A DNA stretch of 64,000 nt, taken from assembly GCF_002795805.1 (NCBI RefSeq), contig NZ_CP018799.1, positions 1,481,001 to 1,545,000 on the forward strand. Reading direction: 5' to 3'. Both the position numbers and the translations under genes were made by a program. Source of the stretch: Mariprofundus aestuarium (GTDB lineage Bacteria > Pseudomonadota > Zetaproteobacteria > Mariprofundales > Mariprofundaceae). Below, one piece after another: positions 36,398-45,456 of the stretch. Numbering within the stretch: position 1 is the first letter of the stretch; every line of letters begins with the position of its first letter. A model generated the notes under the pieces. It had not been told where the DNA came from. It searched no databases and worked only from the letters and a program-made list of their open reading frames with translations.

Positions 36398-37969
36398 ATG
36401 TGCATGCAATCCAATAAAGAACGTGGCGCAGTACTTGTCATGGCCGCAATTTTCAGCGTGGTCCTTATTGGAATTGCTGCACTGGCTGTTGATGTGGGGC
36501 GTCTGTTTGTCCTCCATAGCGAAATGCATAATGCCGCTGATGCTGCTGCACTTGCTGGTGCAGCAGAACTGGATGGACAACCAGGGGCACAAGCAAGAGC
36601 CAGGGCAGCCGCCAGAACACTTTTATCCCATCAGGGAAGCTTTGCAACTAATCAAGAACTCCTTAACGACGCGACAGCCCTGCCAGACAGTGCAATCACA
36701 TTTTACTGCGCCATCGGCAGTGAATACGACTTCGAATCAGGCGTGGCCTGTGCAGAAGATGCAGATCCTGCAGGCAGTCAATATTTCCCTGCTTCCGGGG
36801 ATGCCGACTCCCACTACGTCAAGGTCACCTTGCAGAGTGATGATGCTGACACTTTCTACGTGATCGACCTCTTCTTCTTTCCCGTGCTCAGCCTGCTCCC
36901 CACTGTTGACGCCACACTCACGGCTTCTGCCCATGCCGAAGCCATTGCCGGCAAGCATGACATGATCTGCAACTACCCTCCCCTGATGATCTGTGATCCC
37001 TTTGAATTTAGTGGCGGATTTAAGAACGTCATGGTTCCAGGCCATATGATCCAGCTTAAACTGCAACAAAGTGGTGTCTGGTGGGCCCCTGGCGACTTCG
37101 GATTCCTCCAAACCTCAACAGGCCCTGGTGCAATGAATCTGGCCGATTACATCGCCGATGAACAACTTACGGGCTGCACCCCTGCAATTGTCACCTCAGA
37201 ACCTGGTGGCAACACCGGCCCCACCACAAGGGCGATCAGCACCCGCTTCGATGAATATATCAACACATCCCATTACGACTGGCCCGAATACCCTCCAGCT
37301 CCGGTTGTCATCGACTACCCGCGTGATGCGGTCATCGTCGACAGGATTGGTGATGGCAACTGGGATAGAGCCACTTACTGGGCCAATTTCCACGCCAGCC
37401 AAGGGCATGGTGCCATGCCTGGCACTGAGACCCTCGAAGACGGCACCACCTTTGACTTTGCGAGTGCAACCAGGTGGCAGGTCTACAACTGGGAGATCGA
37501 GCAGACGCTGGCAGGCACTGATAGGCTGCCCTGCTATCATGGTTATCCATTCCTAGATAAATTTGGCAACCCTACCGGCGACACTCTGGACTGCACGGCA
37601 GATGACCCATCAGCATCGATTCCCTCAGATGCGAGGGTATGGATCGATGGAAGCATTTATAAATTAGATGATCATCATGGGCCCGTCGTGGACGGCAAAC
37701 CTGATCCGACCCACCTGAATGCGGGTGCTTACCCGCCACCACGATCCATTCCAAAACGGCGCGAACTTCATATTGCCACCCTCAGCTGCGATGCACTTGG
37801 CATGAAGGGTAAGATGACAGTGCCCGTCACAACACCAGACGGCTTCGCCAAGATCTTCCTTACCGAACACACCGTGGGCCCACCAAGTGCGGATCTGACC
37901 GGTGAATATATCGGTTGGTCGAAAAACACGGATTCGGACTACTATGTTGAAATCCAACTCTACGAATGA
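36398..37969 (+). CDS. TadG-like pilus assembly protein
   Basis: 523 residues. N-terminal Tad-type pseudopilin helix (RGAVLVMAAIFSVVLIGIAALAVDVGRL read in two parts) followed by HNAADAAALAGAAELDG, the classic TadE/TadG N-terminal domain, then a long exported part without a clear domain. No Glu at +5 of the pseudopilin cleavage site, as in TadG. The large C-terminal region may be surface-exposed; it carries several short aromatic/acidic stretches. The next TadE gene overlaps its end by 26 bases. Confidence 0.85.
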   Translation: MCMQSNKERGAVLVMAAIFSVVLIGIAALAVDVGRLFVLHSEMHNAADAAALAGAAELDGQPGAQARARAAARTLLSHQGSFATNQELLNDATALPDSAITFYCAIGSEYDFESGVACAEDADPAGSQYFPASGDADSHYVKVTLQSDDADTFYVIDLFFFPVLSLLPTVDATLTASAHAEAIAGKHDMICNYPPLMICDPFEFSGGFKNVMVPGHMIQLKLQQSGVWWAPGDFGFLQTSTGPGAMNLADYIADEQLTGCTPAIVTSEPGGNTGPTTRAISTRFDEYINTSHYDWPEYPPAPVVIDYPRDAVIVDRIGDGNWDRATYWANFHASQGHGAMPGTETLEDGTTFDFASATRWQVYNWEIEQTLAGTDRLPCYHGYPFLDKFGNPTGDTLDCTADDPSASIPSDARVWIDGSIYKLDDHHGPVVDGKPDPTHLNAGAYPPPRSIPKRRELHIATLSCDALGMKGKMTVPVTTPDGFAKIFLTEHTVGPPSADLTGEYIGWSKNTDSDYYVEIQLYE

Positions 37970-38507
37970 TCGCCGGCACGATCGCAGTCGCGGTGCCGTG
38001 ATGGTGGAATTTGCCATCATTATGCCGTTTCTTATCCTGCTGTTTCTGGGTGTCACTGAGCTCGGTCGCTCTCTCTATCAGCAGAATATTCTGACACAGG
38101 CTGTTCAGGCCGGTGCCCGCTACATGACCAGAGCACAGGGTGTCATAGATACTGATGCCTGCGCTGCTGGTGCTGCGGTATGCTGCGTAACAGATGCGAC
38201 TGCATGGGGTGCTGCTGAAGCCAAAGCAAAAGAGTTGGTCGTCTACGGCAACCAGGCTGCGGCTGCAGGCAATGAAATACTTCCCAACCTGACCACAAGC
38301 GACATCACCATTACCATCGCAGAGGACCCAAATGCAGCTTCGATTGACGCATGTGTTATCACAGTGAGCGCAGATGTTGATTTTGTAGGGATATTCGGAT
38401 CTGAATATACCATCCCTCCTATCCCGTTTGTTGGTAGCCCCATCATAGGAGGAATCGATCTGTTAACACTGGGTGCCACCACGCAAGAGAGGTACATCGG
38501 TGAATAG
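37944..38507 (+). CDS. TadE-like pseudopilin 1
   Basis: 187-residue TadE family protein. Prepilin-like site RGAVMVEFAIIMPFLILLFL with Glu at +5, then GRSLYQQNILTQAVQAGARYMTRA, the TadE-conserved post-helix block. Start ATG at 37944 lies inside the end of the TadG-like gene. Processed by the Tad prepilin peptidase and needed for pilus assembly in other species. Confidence 0.88.
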   Translation: MLKSNSTNDRRHDRSRGAVMVEFAIIMPFLILLFLGVTELGRSLYQQNILTQAVQAGARYMTRAQGVIDTDACAAGAAVCCVTDATAWGAAEAKAKELVVYGNQAAAAGNEILPNLTTSDITITIAEDPNAASIDACVITVSADVDFVGIFGSEYTIPPIPFVGSPIIGGIDLLTLGATTQERYIGE

Positions 38508-39051
38508 GTTATTAATGAACAGGCCACATGAGCATGGCGCAGCGATGGTCGAAATGGCCATTGTATTAGCGATCTTTCTGGCACTGGTGTTTGCTATCCT
38601 TGAGTTCTCACTGCTGATATTTAACTGGTCTAGGGTTATCGAGAGTACACGGGCAGGCGCAAGGTATGCTATAGTAAATAGTGTAGAGACATACGGAGGA
38701 TGTAATACAAATGTTGAGGCTTTATCTTGCCCTGGCACCGACTCTGTGACCTGCACACTTGATGATTCTGGTACAAATTCAGCAATCCTCACGGAGATGC
38801 GGACGAAGGTGCAACCTGGAGTGCTAACAGGAGGCTCTGTACCCCCAGGCAATGTAGAGATTACCTATGCCTGTGCTGAAGAGACAGAGCTTACTGAACG
38901 CGTTAACCCCCTACTGCGGGTAACAGTAACGGTTAGCGGCATTCAGTACCCCTTTGTTGTGCCGGGGCTACTGGGTATGAATGCGACTTTGGATATGCCT
39001 GACCATTCAACGACCCTTACAAGTGAAGACTTGTACACATATTCGCCGTGA
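38500..39051 (+). CDS. TadE/TadF-like pseudopilin 2
   Basis: 183-residue TadE/TadF family protein. HGAAMVEMAIVLAIFLALVF with Glu at +5, then VIESTRAGARYAIVNS. GTG at 38500 has GAGAGG about eight bases upstream; ATG at 38515 is the alternative. Overlaps the first TadE gene by eight bases. Confidence 0.85.
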   Translation: MNRLLMNRPHEHGAAMVEMAIVLAIFLALVFAILEFSLLIFNWSRVIESTRAGARYAIVNSVETYGGCNTNVEALSCPGTDSVTCTLDDSGTNSAILTEMRTKVQPGVLTGGSVPPGNVEITYACAEETELTERVNPLLRVTVTVSGIQYPFVVPGLLGMNATLDMPDHSTTLTSEDLYTYSP

Positions 39052-39088
39052 ATATAGTTTATAGAAAAGTTACTGAGTGAGGTAAGCT

Positions 39089-40282
39089 ATGAACCTGAAA
39101 GTAATCGCTGAACTGATGAATGAAGAGGCCTCCGAGCAACTGAAAGCGGCTCTTTCTCACATCAAAGGTATCAGCCTGACCGTACGGTTACCAAGAATCG
39201 AGGCTGACCTGACAAGGATTGGCAAGGCTGAAATGCCTGATGTCCTGATCATCGAGATTACGGATAACTCACCGGAAGATATCGACAATATCGTGAAGGT
39301 GGTTACGTCCAATCAGGATCATATGGTTGTTTATGTCATTTATCGCGACTGTTCATCGGAAACAATGCGTCGCCTTGTCAAAGCCGGTGTAAAAGAGTTC
39401 ATGCCACTGCCACTCCAAGCACAGGAACTTGCACTCAGCCTACTTGAAAACATCTCCGACAAACGCGTCAGGGTACAGGCTCACAAGGAGAGTGGTGGCG
39501 TAACAGCATTCATCAATGCCAAGGGCGGTGGCGGATCGACCCTTCTTGCAACCAATGTTGCGCACATGCTCGCCTCCGAATACAAGGTTTCAACAGCACT
39601 GATCGATTTTGACATCCAGTTTGGCACGGCCGCCATATATCTGGATCTGAATCCACGCAGCAACATTATGGATGCACTGGTCGATGTTGACCGTATTGAC
39701 CCGGTATTTGTGCAAGCGTTGATGACCAAACACAAAAGCGGTCTTGATGTGCTCGCCTCACCTAGCGATATCGAACCAATCAACGGCATCATTACTATTG
39801 AGGGAGTGACCCGCCTTCTTGACGTGGTCACGGAGCTTTACGATTTTGTTATTCTCGATATTCCGCGCCTGTTCACGCCGTGGACGATTGAGGCATTGAA
39901 ACATGCCAATCCAATCATGCTGGTCACTCACCACGACCTGACCACCATTCGTGATGCCAGACTTATTTTGGATGCGCTACCGAAAATGGATATTTCCACA
40001 AGCAGGGTTGAAATCATCAACAATCGTGCAATGACCAAGGTAGAAGAAACTTCCATCGATAGCCTGAAAGATACCTTGCACAAAGCTCAAATACACAGGG
40101 TACGCAATGACTACAAGACTGCCATACATGCCGAAGAGAACGGTGTGGCACTTTCAGAGATTTCCAGTCGTTCCGACTTAACAAAAGATGTTAAGGCTCT
40201 GGCGCATTATCTGGTCGAGAATCATCTTGGAAAACAGGAAAAAGAGAAAGGATTCTTAGGTTCCCTGTTTGGAAAAAAATGA
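39089..40282 (+). CDS. cpaE: Tad pilus localisation ATPase-like protein CpaE/TadZ
   Basis: 397 residues: receiver-like N-terminal domain (1-125, VLIIEITDNSPEDIDNIV) then a ParA/MinD-like domain with KGGGGSTLLATN (145-). The usual second P-loop Lys is a Ser (Ser150), a deviation known in TadZ proteins, so ATP binding may be present without normal hydrolysis. TadZ places the Tad machinery at the pole. Ends in a charged linker and RSDLTKDVKAL. Confidence 0.92.
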   Translation: MNLKVIAELMNEEASEQLKAALSHIKGISLTVRLPRIEADLTRIGKAEMPDVLIIEITDNSPEDIDNIVKVVTSNQDHMVVYVIYRDCSSETMRRLVKAGVKEFMPLPLQAQELALSLLENISDKRVRVQAHKESGGVTAFINAKGGGGSTLLATNVAHMLASEYKVSTALIDFDIQFGTAAIYLDLNPRSNIMDALVDVDRIDPVFVQALMTKHKSGLDVLASPSDIEPINGIITIEGVTRLLDVVTELYDFVILDIPRLFTPWTIEALKHANPIMLVTHHDLTTIRDARLILDALPKMDISTSRVEIINNRAMTKVEETSIDSLKDTLHKAQIHRVRNDYKTAIHAEENGVALSEISSRSDLTKDVKALAHYLVENHLGKQEKEKGFLGSLFGKK

Positions 40283-40304
40283 GAAAAAAATGAGGTAAAT
40301 GCTC

Positions 40305-41654
40305 ATGACCACTATATCTGACTCTCCCCATGACCACTGGGATGAATATCATGCTTCCAGTGCTGATAGATCGACAGACCAGACGAAATTCCAGGCATTT
40401 AAACAGCGAGTCCACCGGCGTCTGCTGGAGAGAATGAACCTGAAAATCATTGATCAGGTCGATGAAGCCTCAGTTCGCAAACAGATTGCGCAGGAAGTTC
40501 GCGATATTATTGCAGAAGAGCCAACGCCTCTGAATGCTAAAGAACGCGCCCGCCTGGAGTCTGAAATTCAGGATGAAGTACTTGGTCTGGGCCCCTTGGA
40601 GACATTGCTGGCCGACCCCACCGTCAACGATATTCTGGTAAACACCTTTAACCAGATCTATGTCGAACGGCGAGGCATACTGGAAAGAACTGATATCCGG
40701 TTCCAGAACAATGAACACCTGCAACGCATCATCGATAAAATTGCCAGTAGTGTAGGCCGCCGAGTCGATGAATCATCTCCGATGGTTGATGCCCGTCTTG
40801 CAGATGGCTCCCGTGTCAATGCGATCATTCCCCCCGCAGCACTGGATGGCCCAATTCTCTCCATCCGTAAATTCAGCGTGGATCCCTTCCAGATCAGCGA
40901 TCTGGTAGAGTTCAAGGCGATGACACCAAGAATGGCCACATTTCTGGCTGCAGCTGTGAAGGCCCGTATCAACATTCTCATCTCGGGCGGAACAGGTAGT
41001 GGTAAAACCACCCTTCTCAATGCCCTTTCCGGGTTTGTTCCTGAAAAAGAGCGAATTGTTACGATTGAAGACTCGGCCGAACTGCAACTGCAGCAGCCTC
41101 ATGTTGTCAGGCTTGAGGTACGGCCACCCAATATCGAAGGCAAAGGCGAAATCACCCAGCGTGATCTAGTTCGCAACTGTCTGCGCATGCGTCCAGACCG
41201 CATCGTGGTCGGTGAGGTGCGTGGTGCCGAATCACTCGACATGCTTCAGGCCATGAATACAGGCCATGACGGATCTCTGACAACAATTCATGCCAACACC
41301 CCCAGGGATGCCCTGACAAGGCTTGAGCACATGGTAGGTATGAGTGGTGTTCCGATTCCTACCAATGTAGTACGGCAGCAGATTGCCGCTGCTATCAATC
41401 TGCTAATTTCTGCCGAACGCATGCTCGATGGCCGCCGTGTCGTTACCAGCATTCAGGAAATCACCGGTATGGAAGGCGAAATCGTCAATATGCAGGAGAT
41501 ATACAAGTTCGACCGTAAAACAGTGGACGAAAGTGGCCATGTAGTAGGCGAATTCAGGGCCACAGGAATCAGACCTCGAATGATCAGCAGGTTCATCGAG
41601 CGTGGCATCACCCTCAGTGATGACCTCTTTGATCCTAAATATGTTTATGAATAG
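40305..41654 (+). CDS. cpaF: Tad pilus assembly/secretion ATPase CpaF/TadA
   Basis: 449-residue type II/IV secretion ATPase. Walker [16 protein letters not shown], Walker B-side [19 protein letters not shown], His box [20 protein letters not shown]-terminal helical domain with [22 protein letters not shown] at 40305 has GAGG nine bases upstream; ATG at 40299 is too close. The motor that powers Flp extension. Confidence 0.96.
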   Translation: MTTISDSPHDHWDEYHASSADRSTDQTKFQAFKQRVHRRLLERMNLKIIDQVDEASVRKQIAQEVRDIIAEEPTPLNAKERARLESEIQDEVLGLGPLETLLADPTVNDILVNTFNQIYVERRGILERTDIRFQNNEHLQRIIDKIASSVGRRVDESSPMVDARLADGSRVNAIIPPAALDGPILSIRKFSVDPFQISDLVEFKAMTPRMATFLAAAVKARINILISGGTGSGKTTLLNALSGFVPEKERIVTIEDSAELQLQQPHVVRLEVRPPNIEGKGEITQRDLVRNCLRMRPDRIVVGEVRGAESLDMLQAMNTGHDGSLTTIHANTPRDALTRLEHMVGMSGVPIPTNVVRQQIAAAINLLISAERMLDGRRVVTSIQEITGMEGEIVNMQEIYKFDRKTVDESGHVVGEFRATGIRPRMISRFIERGITLSDDLFDPKYVYE

Positions 41655-41662
41655 GTGATAAC

Positions 41663-42631
41663 ATGATTGAATTTATCGTACCGCTAATCACATTTATCTC
41701 GATCGTATCGCTGGTAGCAGGAATATACTATTTGTGGGATATGATTGGTGAAACCGGTGCCTCGAAGGTTGAGCGAAGATTAAGAATTCTCTCAGCCGGT
41801 GGTGCGCATGGTGGCGATCTGATCAAGAGAAAACAGCTGAGTACCAACCCCGCTCTGGACAAAATCCTTCATGACATTCCCCGCGTTCATGCTATTGATC
41901 GCCTGCTCACTGAAGCAGACCTTGATCTTTCAGTGATGAAGTTCATTGGCCTGCAATTTGGCACCAGTATTATTTTCACCGCTATTCTGTACTTTAGTGC
42001 CGATCTGTTTCCTCTGCTGGTACTGATACTCGGAGTGACCGCCGGATTCATGGCCCCTTACATCTTTGTCTCAAAACGCGCCACTAAAAGACGCAAACGC
42101 TTTATTGAAATGCTGCCCGACACGCTCGACTTTATGGCTCGCAGCCTGCGCGCCGGCAATCCATATTTAGCCACACTGAAAATGGTTGCTGATGAAGTGC
42201 CCGATCCAATCGGAACAGAGTTCGGCATTGTATTCGATGAGATCAACTACGGCCTTGAGACCAAAGATGCACTGCTTAACTTCACCGATCGTATCCACTG
42301 TGAAGAGGTACAGTATTTCGCTGCAGCTGTGATTATTCAGAAGGTTACAGGTGGTAATCTGGCGGATGTACTCAATAAAATCGCAGAGGTAATGAGAGCG
42401 CGGGTTAACGCCTACCGGGAGATAGCGATTCAGGCCGCTGAGATGAAGCTCTCAGCCAATGTATTGATCGGGCTTCCGTTCTTTGTAGCAGGTGCTATCG
42501 CTCTCACCAATCCGACATATTTCGACCCTCTGTTTGAACATCCGCTTGGACAAGTAATTATCGCCCTTCAACTGTTCCTGATGGTCATCGGTTACTATGT
42601 AGTCAAACGCATGATCAGTTTCCGGGTATAG
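41663..42631 (+). CDS. tadB: Tad inner-membrane platform protein TadB
   Basis: 322-residue T2SSF-type membrane protein. N-terminal helices, ALLNFTDRIHCEEVQYFAAAVI and the T2SSF block MLPDTLDFMARSLRAGNP, then C-terminal helices (ALQLFLMVIGYYVVKRMI). The GGTGAT before ATG. Forms a platform with TadC. Confidence 0.93.
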   Translation: MIEFIVPLITFISIVSLVAGIYYLWDMIGETGASKVERRLRILSAGGAHGGDLIKRKQLSTNPALDKILHDIPRVHAIDRLLTEADLDLSVMKFIGLQFGTSIIFTAILYFSADLFPLLVLILGVTAGFMAPYIFVSKRATKRRKRFIEMLPDTLDFMARSLRAGNPYLATLKMVADEVPDPIGTEFGIVFDEINYGLETKDALLNFTDRIHCEEVQYFAAAVIIQKVTGGNLADVLNKIAEVMRARVNAYREIAIQAAEMKLSANVLIGLPFFVAGAIALTNPTYFDPLFEHPLGQVIIALQLFLMVIGYYVVKRMISFRV

Positions 42632-42640
42632 GAGAGTAAG

Positions 42641-43630
42641 ATGAAAGAACTCACAGCAATCATCAGCTCTTTCTTCAATACAGCTAACGAGTTCACACTT
42701 CTTGGCTTGGTATTCATTGCAACGGCATTGCTCTTTTTTGGTCTTTTCACCTGGTTAATGGGCGGCATGACCCCCCTGCAGCGCCGTCTGAATGCGATTG
42801 AGCACCCTGAAGAGGTTGCTGCCCAAGAGGATCATGACCAGCGAGAGGGACGGTTTTTTGTTCGCATTGCTGAATCTGCTTCCAACATGGTGATTCCGGA
42901 CCAGGGATGGGCCGACTCCGCAATGAAAATGAAACTGGTCAGAGCCGGATATTATGCTCCCAGAGCCATGCGCATCTTTATCGGCAACAAGGTCATTCTG
43001 GGGCTGCTGATTCCCGCAGTTATTATCATTGTCGCCATAATGGTCGGCTATTCACCCGCAGCAGGTAACCTTTATGTCATTATGCTGTTGGTTCTGGCCG
43101 CTATTCTGGGCTACTACCTTCCCGACTTTATTGTGATCAGAAGAATTAACAAGCGGCGGCTGGACTTTGCTGAAAGCTTCCCGGATGCCATGGATATGTT
43201 TGTCGTCTGTGTAGAGGCGGGCCTTGGGCTTGATGCTGCTATCCAGCGAGTCAGTGAGGAGCTCCGCCATAGCCATGCAGTGCTGGCAGGCGAATTCTCG
43301 GTTGTAAGTCTTGAATTGCGTTCAGGTAAAAGCCGTGAGGAAGCCCTTCGTGCTCTGGCGGAAAGAACCGGGCTTGATGAAGTGCATGAATTGGTCACCC
43401 TACTGGTTCAGGCTGATCATTTCGGCACCAGTATTGCCGAGGCGCTGAGAACACATGCAAAAGAGATGCGGCAATTGAGAATGCAGAGAGCCCGCGAACG
43501 GGCTGCCAAGCTGCCCGTTAAAATGATTTTCCCAATTATCCTGTTTATTTTCCCAGCCCTGTTCCTGGTTATTCTGGGTCCGGCATTTATCCGAATCCTT
43601 GAAGGGTTCAAAGGCATGGGCGGTGGCTGA
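42641..43630 (+). CDS. tadC: Tad inner-membrane platform protein TadC
   Basis: 329-residue T2SSF-type membrane protein. Seen: SFPDAMDMFVVCVEAGLGLD, EEALRALAERTGLDEVHELV, and ALRTHAKEMRQLRMQRARER, then a C-terminal helix (MIFPIILFIFPALFLVIL). It begins nine bases after tadB. Typical Tad order. Confidence 0.93.
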   Translation: MKELTAIISSFFNTANEFTLLGLVFIATALLFFGLFTWLMGGMTPLQRRLNAIEHPEEVAAQEDHDQREGRFFVRIAESASNMVIPDQGWADSAMKMKLVRAGYYAPRAMRIFIGNKVILGLLIPAVIIIVAIMVGYSPAAGNLYVIMLLVLAAILGYYLPDFIVIRRINKRRLDFAESFPDAMDMFVVCVEAGLGLDAAIQRVSEELRHSHAVLAGEFSVVSLELRSGKSREEALRALAERTGLDEVHELVTLLVQADHFGTSIAEALRTHAKEMRQLRMQRARERAAKLPVKMIFPIILFIFPALFLVILGPAFIRILEGFKGMGGG

Positions 43631-43653
43631 GTCCACTATGTGAGAGGTGCATT

Positions 43654-45456
43654 ATGTCAGTTAAATATTCCCGTCCACTAAAACAGGGGACCATGATGGT
43701 CTACTGCCTCTTACTTCTTGCAGGATGCACTACCAGCTATGCTATGCTCGACACTATCCGCCCAGTATTTCAGGTAGGTGGCGAAGCAACCCAGTCAAAA
43801 GCTGTGAACAATTATGAAAAAGGTAAGCAGTTATTTGCCGCTGGTAAATACGGCCTGGCACTGGAGGCCTTCCGCCAAGCAAATGCGGAAAGCCCAAACT
43901 CTGTCAATGCATTGAATGGAATTGCCGCCTGTTATGATCAGATTAAACGCCATGATCTTGCAACCAGCTACTACCACAAAGCATTGAACATTCAGCCGGA
44001 TTCGGCAAAAACATTGAGTAATCTCGGTTACTCCTACATGATGCAGGGAAAATATGCCGACGCAGAGAAGGTTCTGCAGCTTGCACTAGTACATGATCCC
44101 AGTAACTCCCGGACTACACATAATCTAGAGATTACACATAACCGGCTAGCCGCAAATAAAGTAGAGCCAACAGTCAATGCCATCGTAATGGCTGAGCCTG
44201 CACCCGTAGCTTCTGCACCCGTAGCTTCTGCACCCGTAGCTTCTGCACCCGTAGCTTCTGCACCCGTAGCTTCTGCACCTGTAGCCGCTGCACCCGTAGC
44301 TTCTGCACCCGTAGCTTCTGCACCTGTAGCCGCTGCACCCGTAGCTTCTGCACCCGTAGCTTCTGCACCCGTAGCTTCTGCACCCGTAGCTTCTGCACCT
44401 GTAGCTTCTGCACCTGTAGCCGCTGCACCCGTAGCTTCTGCACCCGTAGCTTCTGCACCTGTAGCCGCTGCACCCGTAGCTTCTGCACCCGTAGCTTCTG
44501 CACCCGTAGCTTCTGCACCCGTAGCTCCTGCACCCGTAGCTTCTGCACCTGTAGCCGCTGCACCCGTAGCTTCTGCACCCGTAGCTCCTGCACCCGTAGC
44601 TTCTGCACCTGTAGCCGCTGCACCCGTAGCTTCTGCACCCGTAGCTCCTGCACCCGTAGCTTCTGCACCTGTAGCCGCTGCACCCGTAGCTTCTGCACCC
44701 GTAGCCGCTGCAGTACCTGCAAAAGTAGTTGAAGTAAAACCTACTCCTCAACAGCCAGTGAAGGTGGTTGTACTTTCCGTAGGTAACAGGATTGAAATCT
44801 CCAATGGTAATGGCCGCAATGGTATGGCCAAAGCACTGACCAACTTCCTGAAGAGCCGCAACGAATGGGTCTGGAAGATCAGTAACTCCCGTCCATTCAA
44901 TCAGGAAAAGACCACTCTCTATTACCTGTCCGGAAGACAGATTGAAGCTGAACAGCTGGCCATTAAAGTTCCCGCCCCTGTAACCCTTAGGGAAACAGCC
45001 TCCAATAAAAACGACAGCGACCTTCGTCTCGTAATTGGTCACGATTTCATTTACAAGACTGAAAAAGAGATTCATATGATGGCCAAAGTACAGGATAAGG
45101 TTTCGATGCTTTCAGCACACTTCAGCAACGTCCTCATGCCTGCCCGCCTGGAAATCGCCAACGGTAATGGTCGTGAAGGCATGGCTCGACTAATGACAAG
45201 CGTTCTCGCTAGACATGGGCAGACCATCCGCCGGGTTACCAATGCGGATAACTTCGACTATTCATCATCAGTCATCTACTATATGCCAGAACGACGCCAG
45301 GATGCAGAGAAGATCGCGTCCATGCTTCCCGTTAAAGTGGAGATGAAAGAGATGGATATTACACACCGCAGAGTTGATATTCGCATCGTGATCGGTAAAG
45401 ACCTGCTTGAAGCTGTAGATTATTTAACCCTCATCTCAACACTTGGGAATGCATAA
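43654..45456 (+). CDS. Tad-locus TPR lipoprotein-like protein with long Ala/Pro/Val repeat linker and two LytR_C domains
   Basis: 600 residues. An N-terminal hydrophobic stretch with LLLLAGC suggests a lipoprotein. TPR helices (about 50-165: NYEKGKQLFAAGKYGLALE, KHYHKALNIQPD-like repeat). Then 34 copies of APVA(S/A/P) (residues 183-352), encoded by a 15-bp tandem repeat. The C-terminus has two LytR_C (CpsA/Psr C-terminal) domains: one with RIEISNGNGRNGMAKALTNFL, the next with RLEIANGNGREGMARLM. LytR_C domains bind cell-wall glycan/teichoic-type polymers. Possibly spans periplasm to anchor the Tad complex at the wall. Repeat number may vary between strains. Confidence 0.82.
   Translation: MSVKYSRPLKQGTMMVYCLLLLAGCTTSYAMLDTIRPVFQVGGEATQSKAVNNYEKGKQLFAAGKYGLALEAFRQANAESPNSVNALNGIAACYDQIKRHDLATSYYHKALNIQPDSAKTLSNLGYSYMMQGKYADAEKVLQLALVHDPSNSRTTHNLEITHNRLAANKVEPTVNAIVMAEPAPVASAPVASAPVASAPVASAPVASAPVAAAPVASAPVASAPVAAAPVASAPVASAPVASAPVASAPVASAPVAAAPVASAPVASAPVAAAPVASAPVASAPVASAPVAPAPVASAPVAAAPVASAPVAPAPVASAPVAAAPVASAPVAPAPVASAPVAAAPVASAPVAAAVPAKVVEVKPTPQQPVKVVVLSVGNRIEISNGNGRNGMAKALTNFLKSRNEWVWKISNSRPFNQEKTTLYYLSGRQIEAEQLAIKVPAPVTLRETASNKNDSDLRLVIGHDFIYKTEKEIHMMAKVQDKVSMLSAHFSNVLMPARLEIANGNGREGMARLMTSVLARHGQTIRRVTNADNFDYSSSVIYYMPERRQDAEKIASMLPVKVEMKEMDITHRRVDIRIVIGKDLLEAVDYLTLISTLGNA
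44200..44709 (+). repeat. 34-copy 15-bp tandem repeat (minisatellite) in coding sequence
   Basis: Thirty-four back-to-back units of GCACCCGTAGCTTCT and variants (GCACCTGTAGCCGCT, GCACCCGTAGCTCCT) from 44200 to 44709. All units keep the frame. The 3' half shows a higher-order 60-bp period (APVAS APVAA APVAS APVAP), three times, suggesting recent block duplication. No stop codon in any antisense frame, which creates a long spurious reverse ORF. Confidence 0.97.

Noticed and set aside
44200-44709. CRISPR-like regular array
   Set aside because: Tandem units without spacers, in frame within a coding gene.
44146-45075. Long minus-strand open frame (Tyr/Gly/Cys/Arg/Ser repeats) antisense to the Tad LytR_C gene
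   Set aside because: It exists only because the 15-bp repeat has no stop codon in any frame; no ribosome site and the plus-strand gene has domains.
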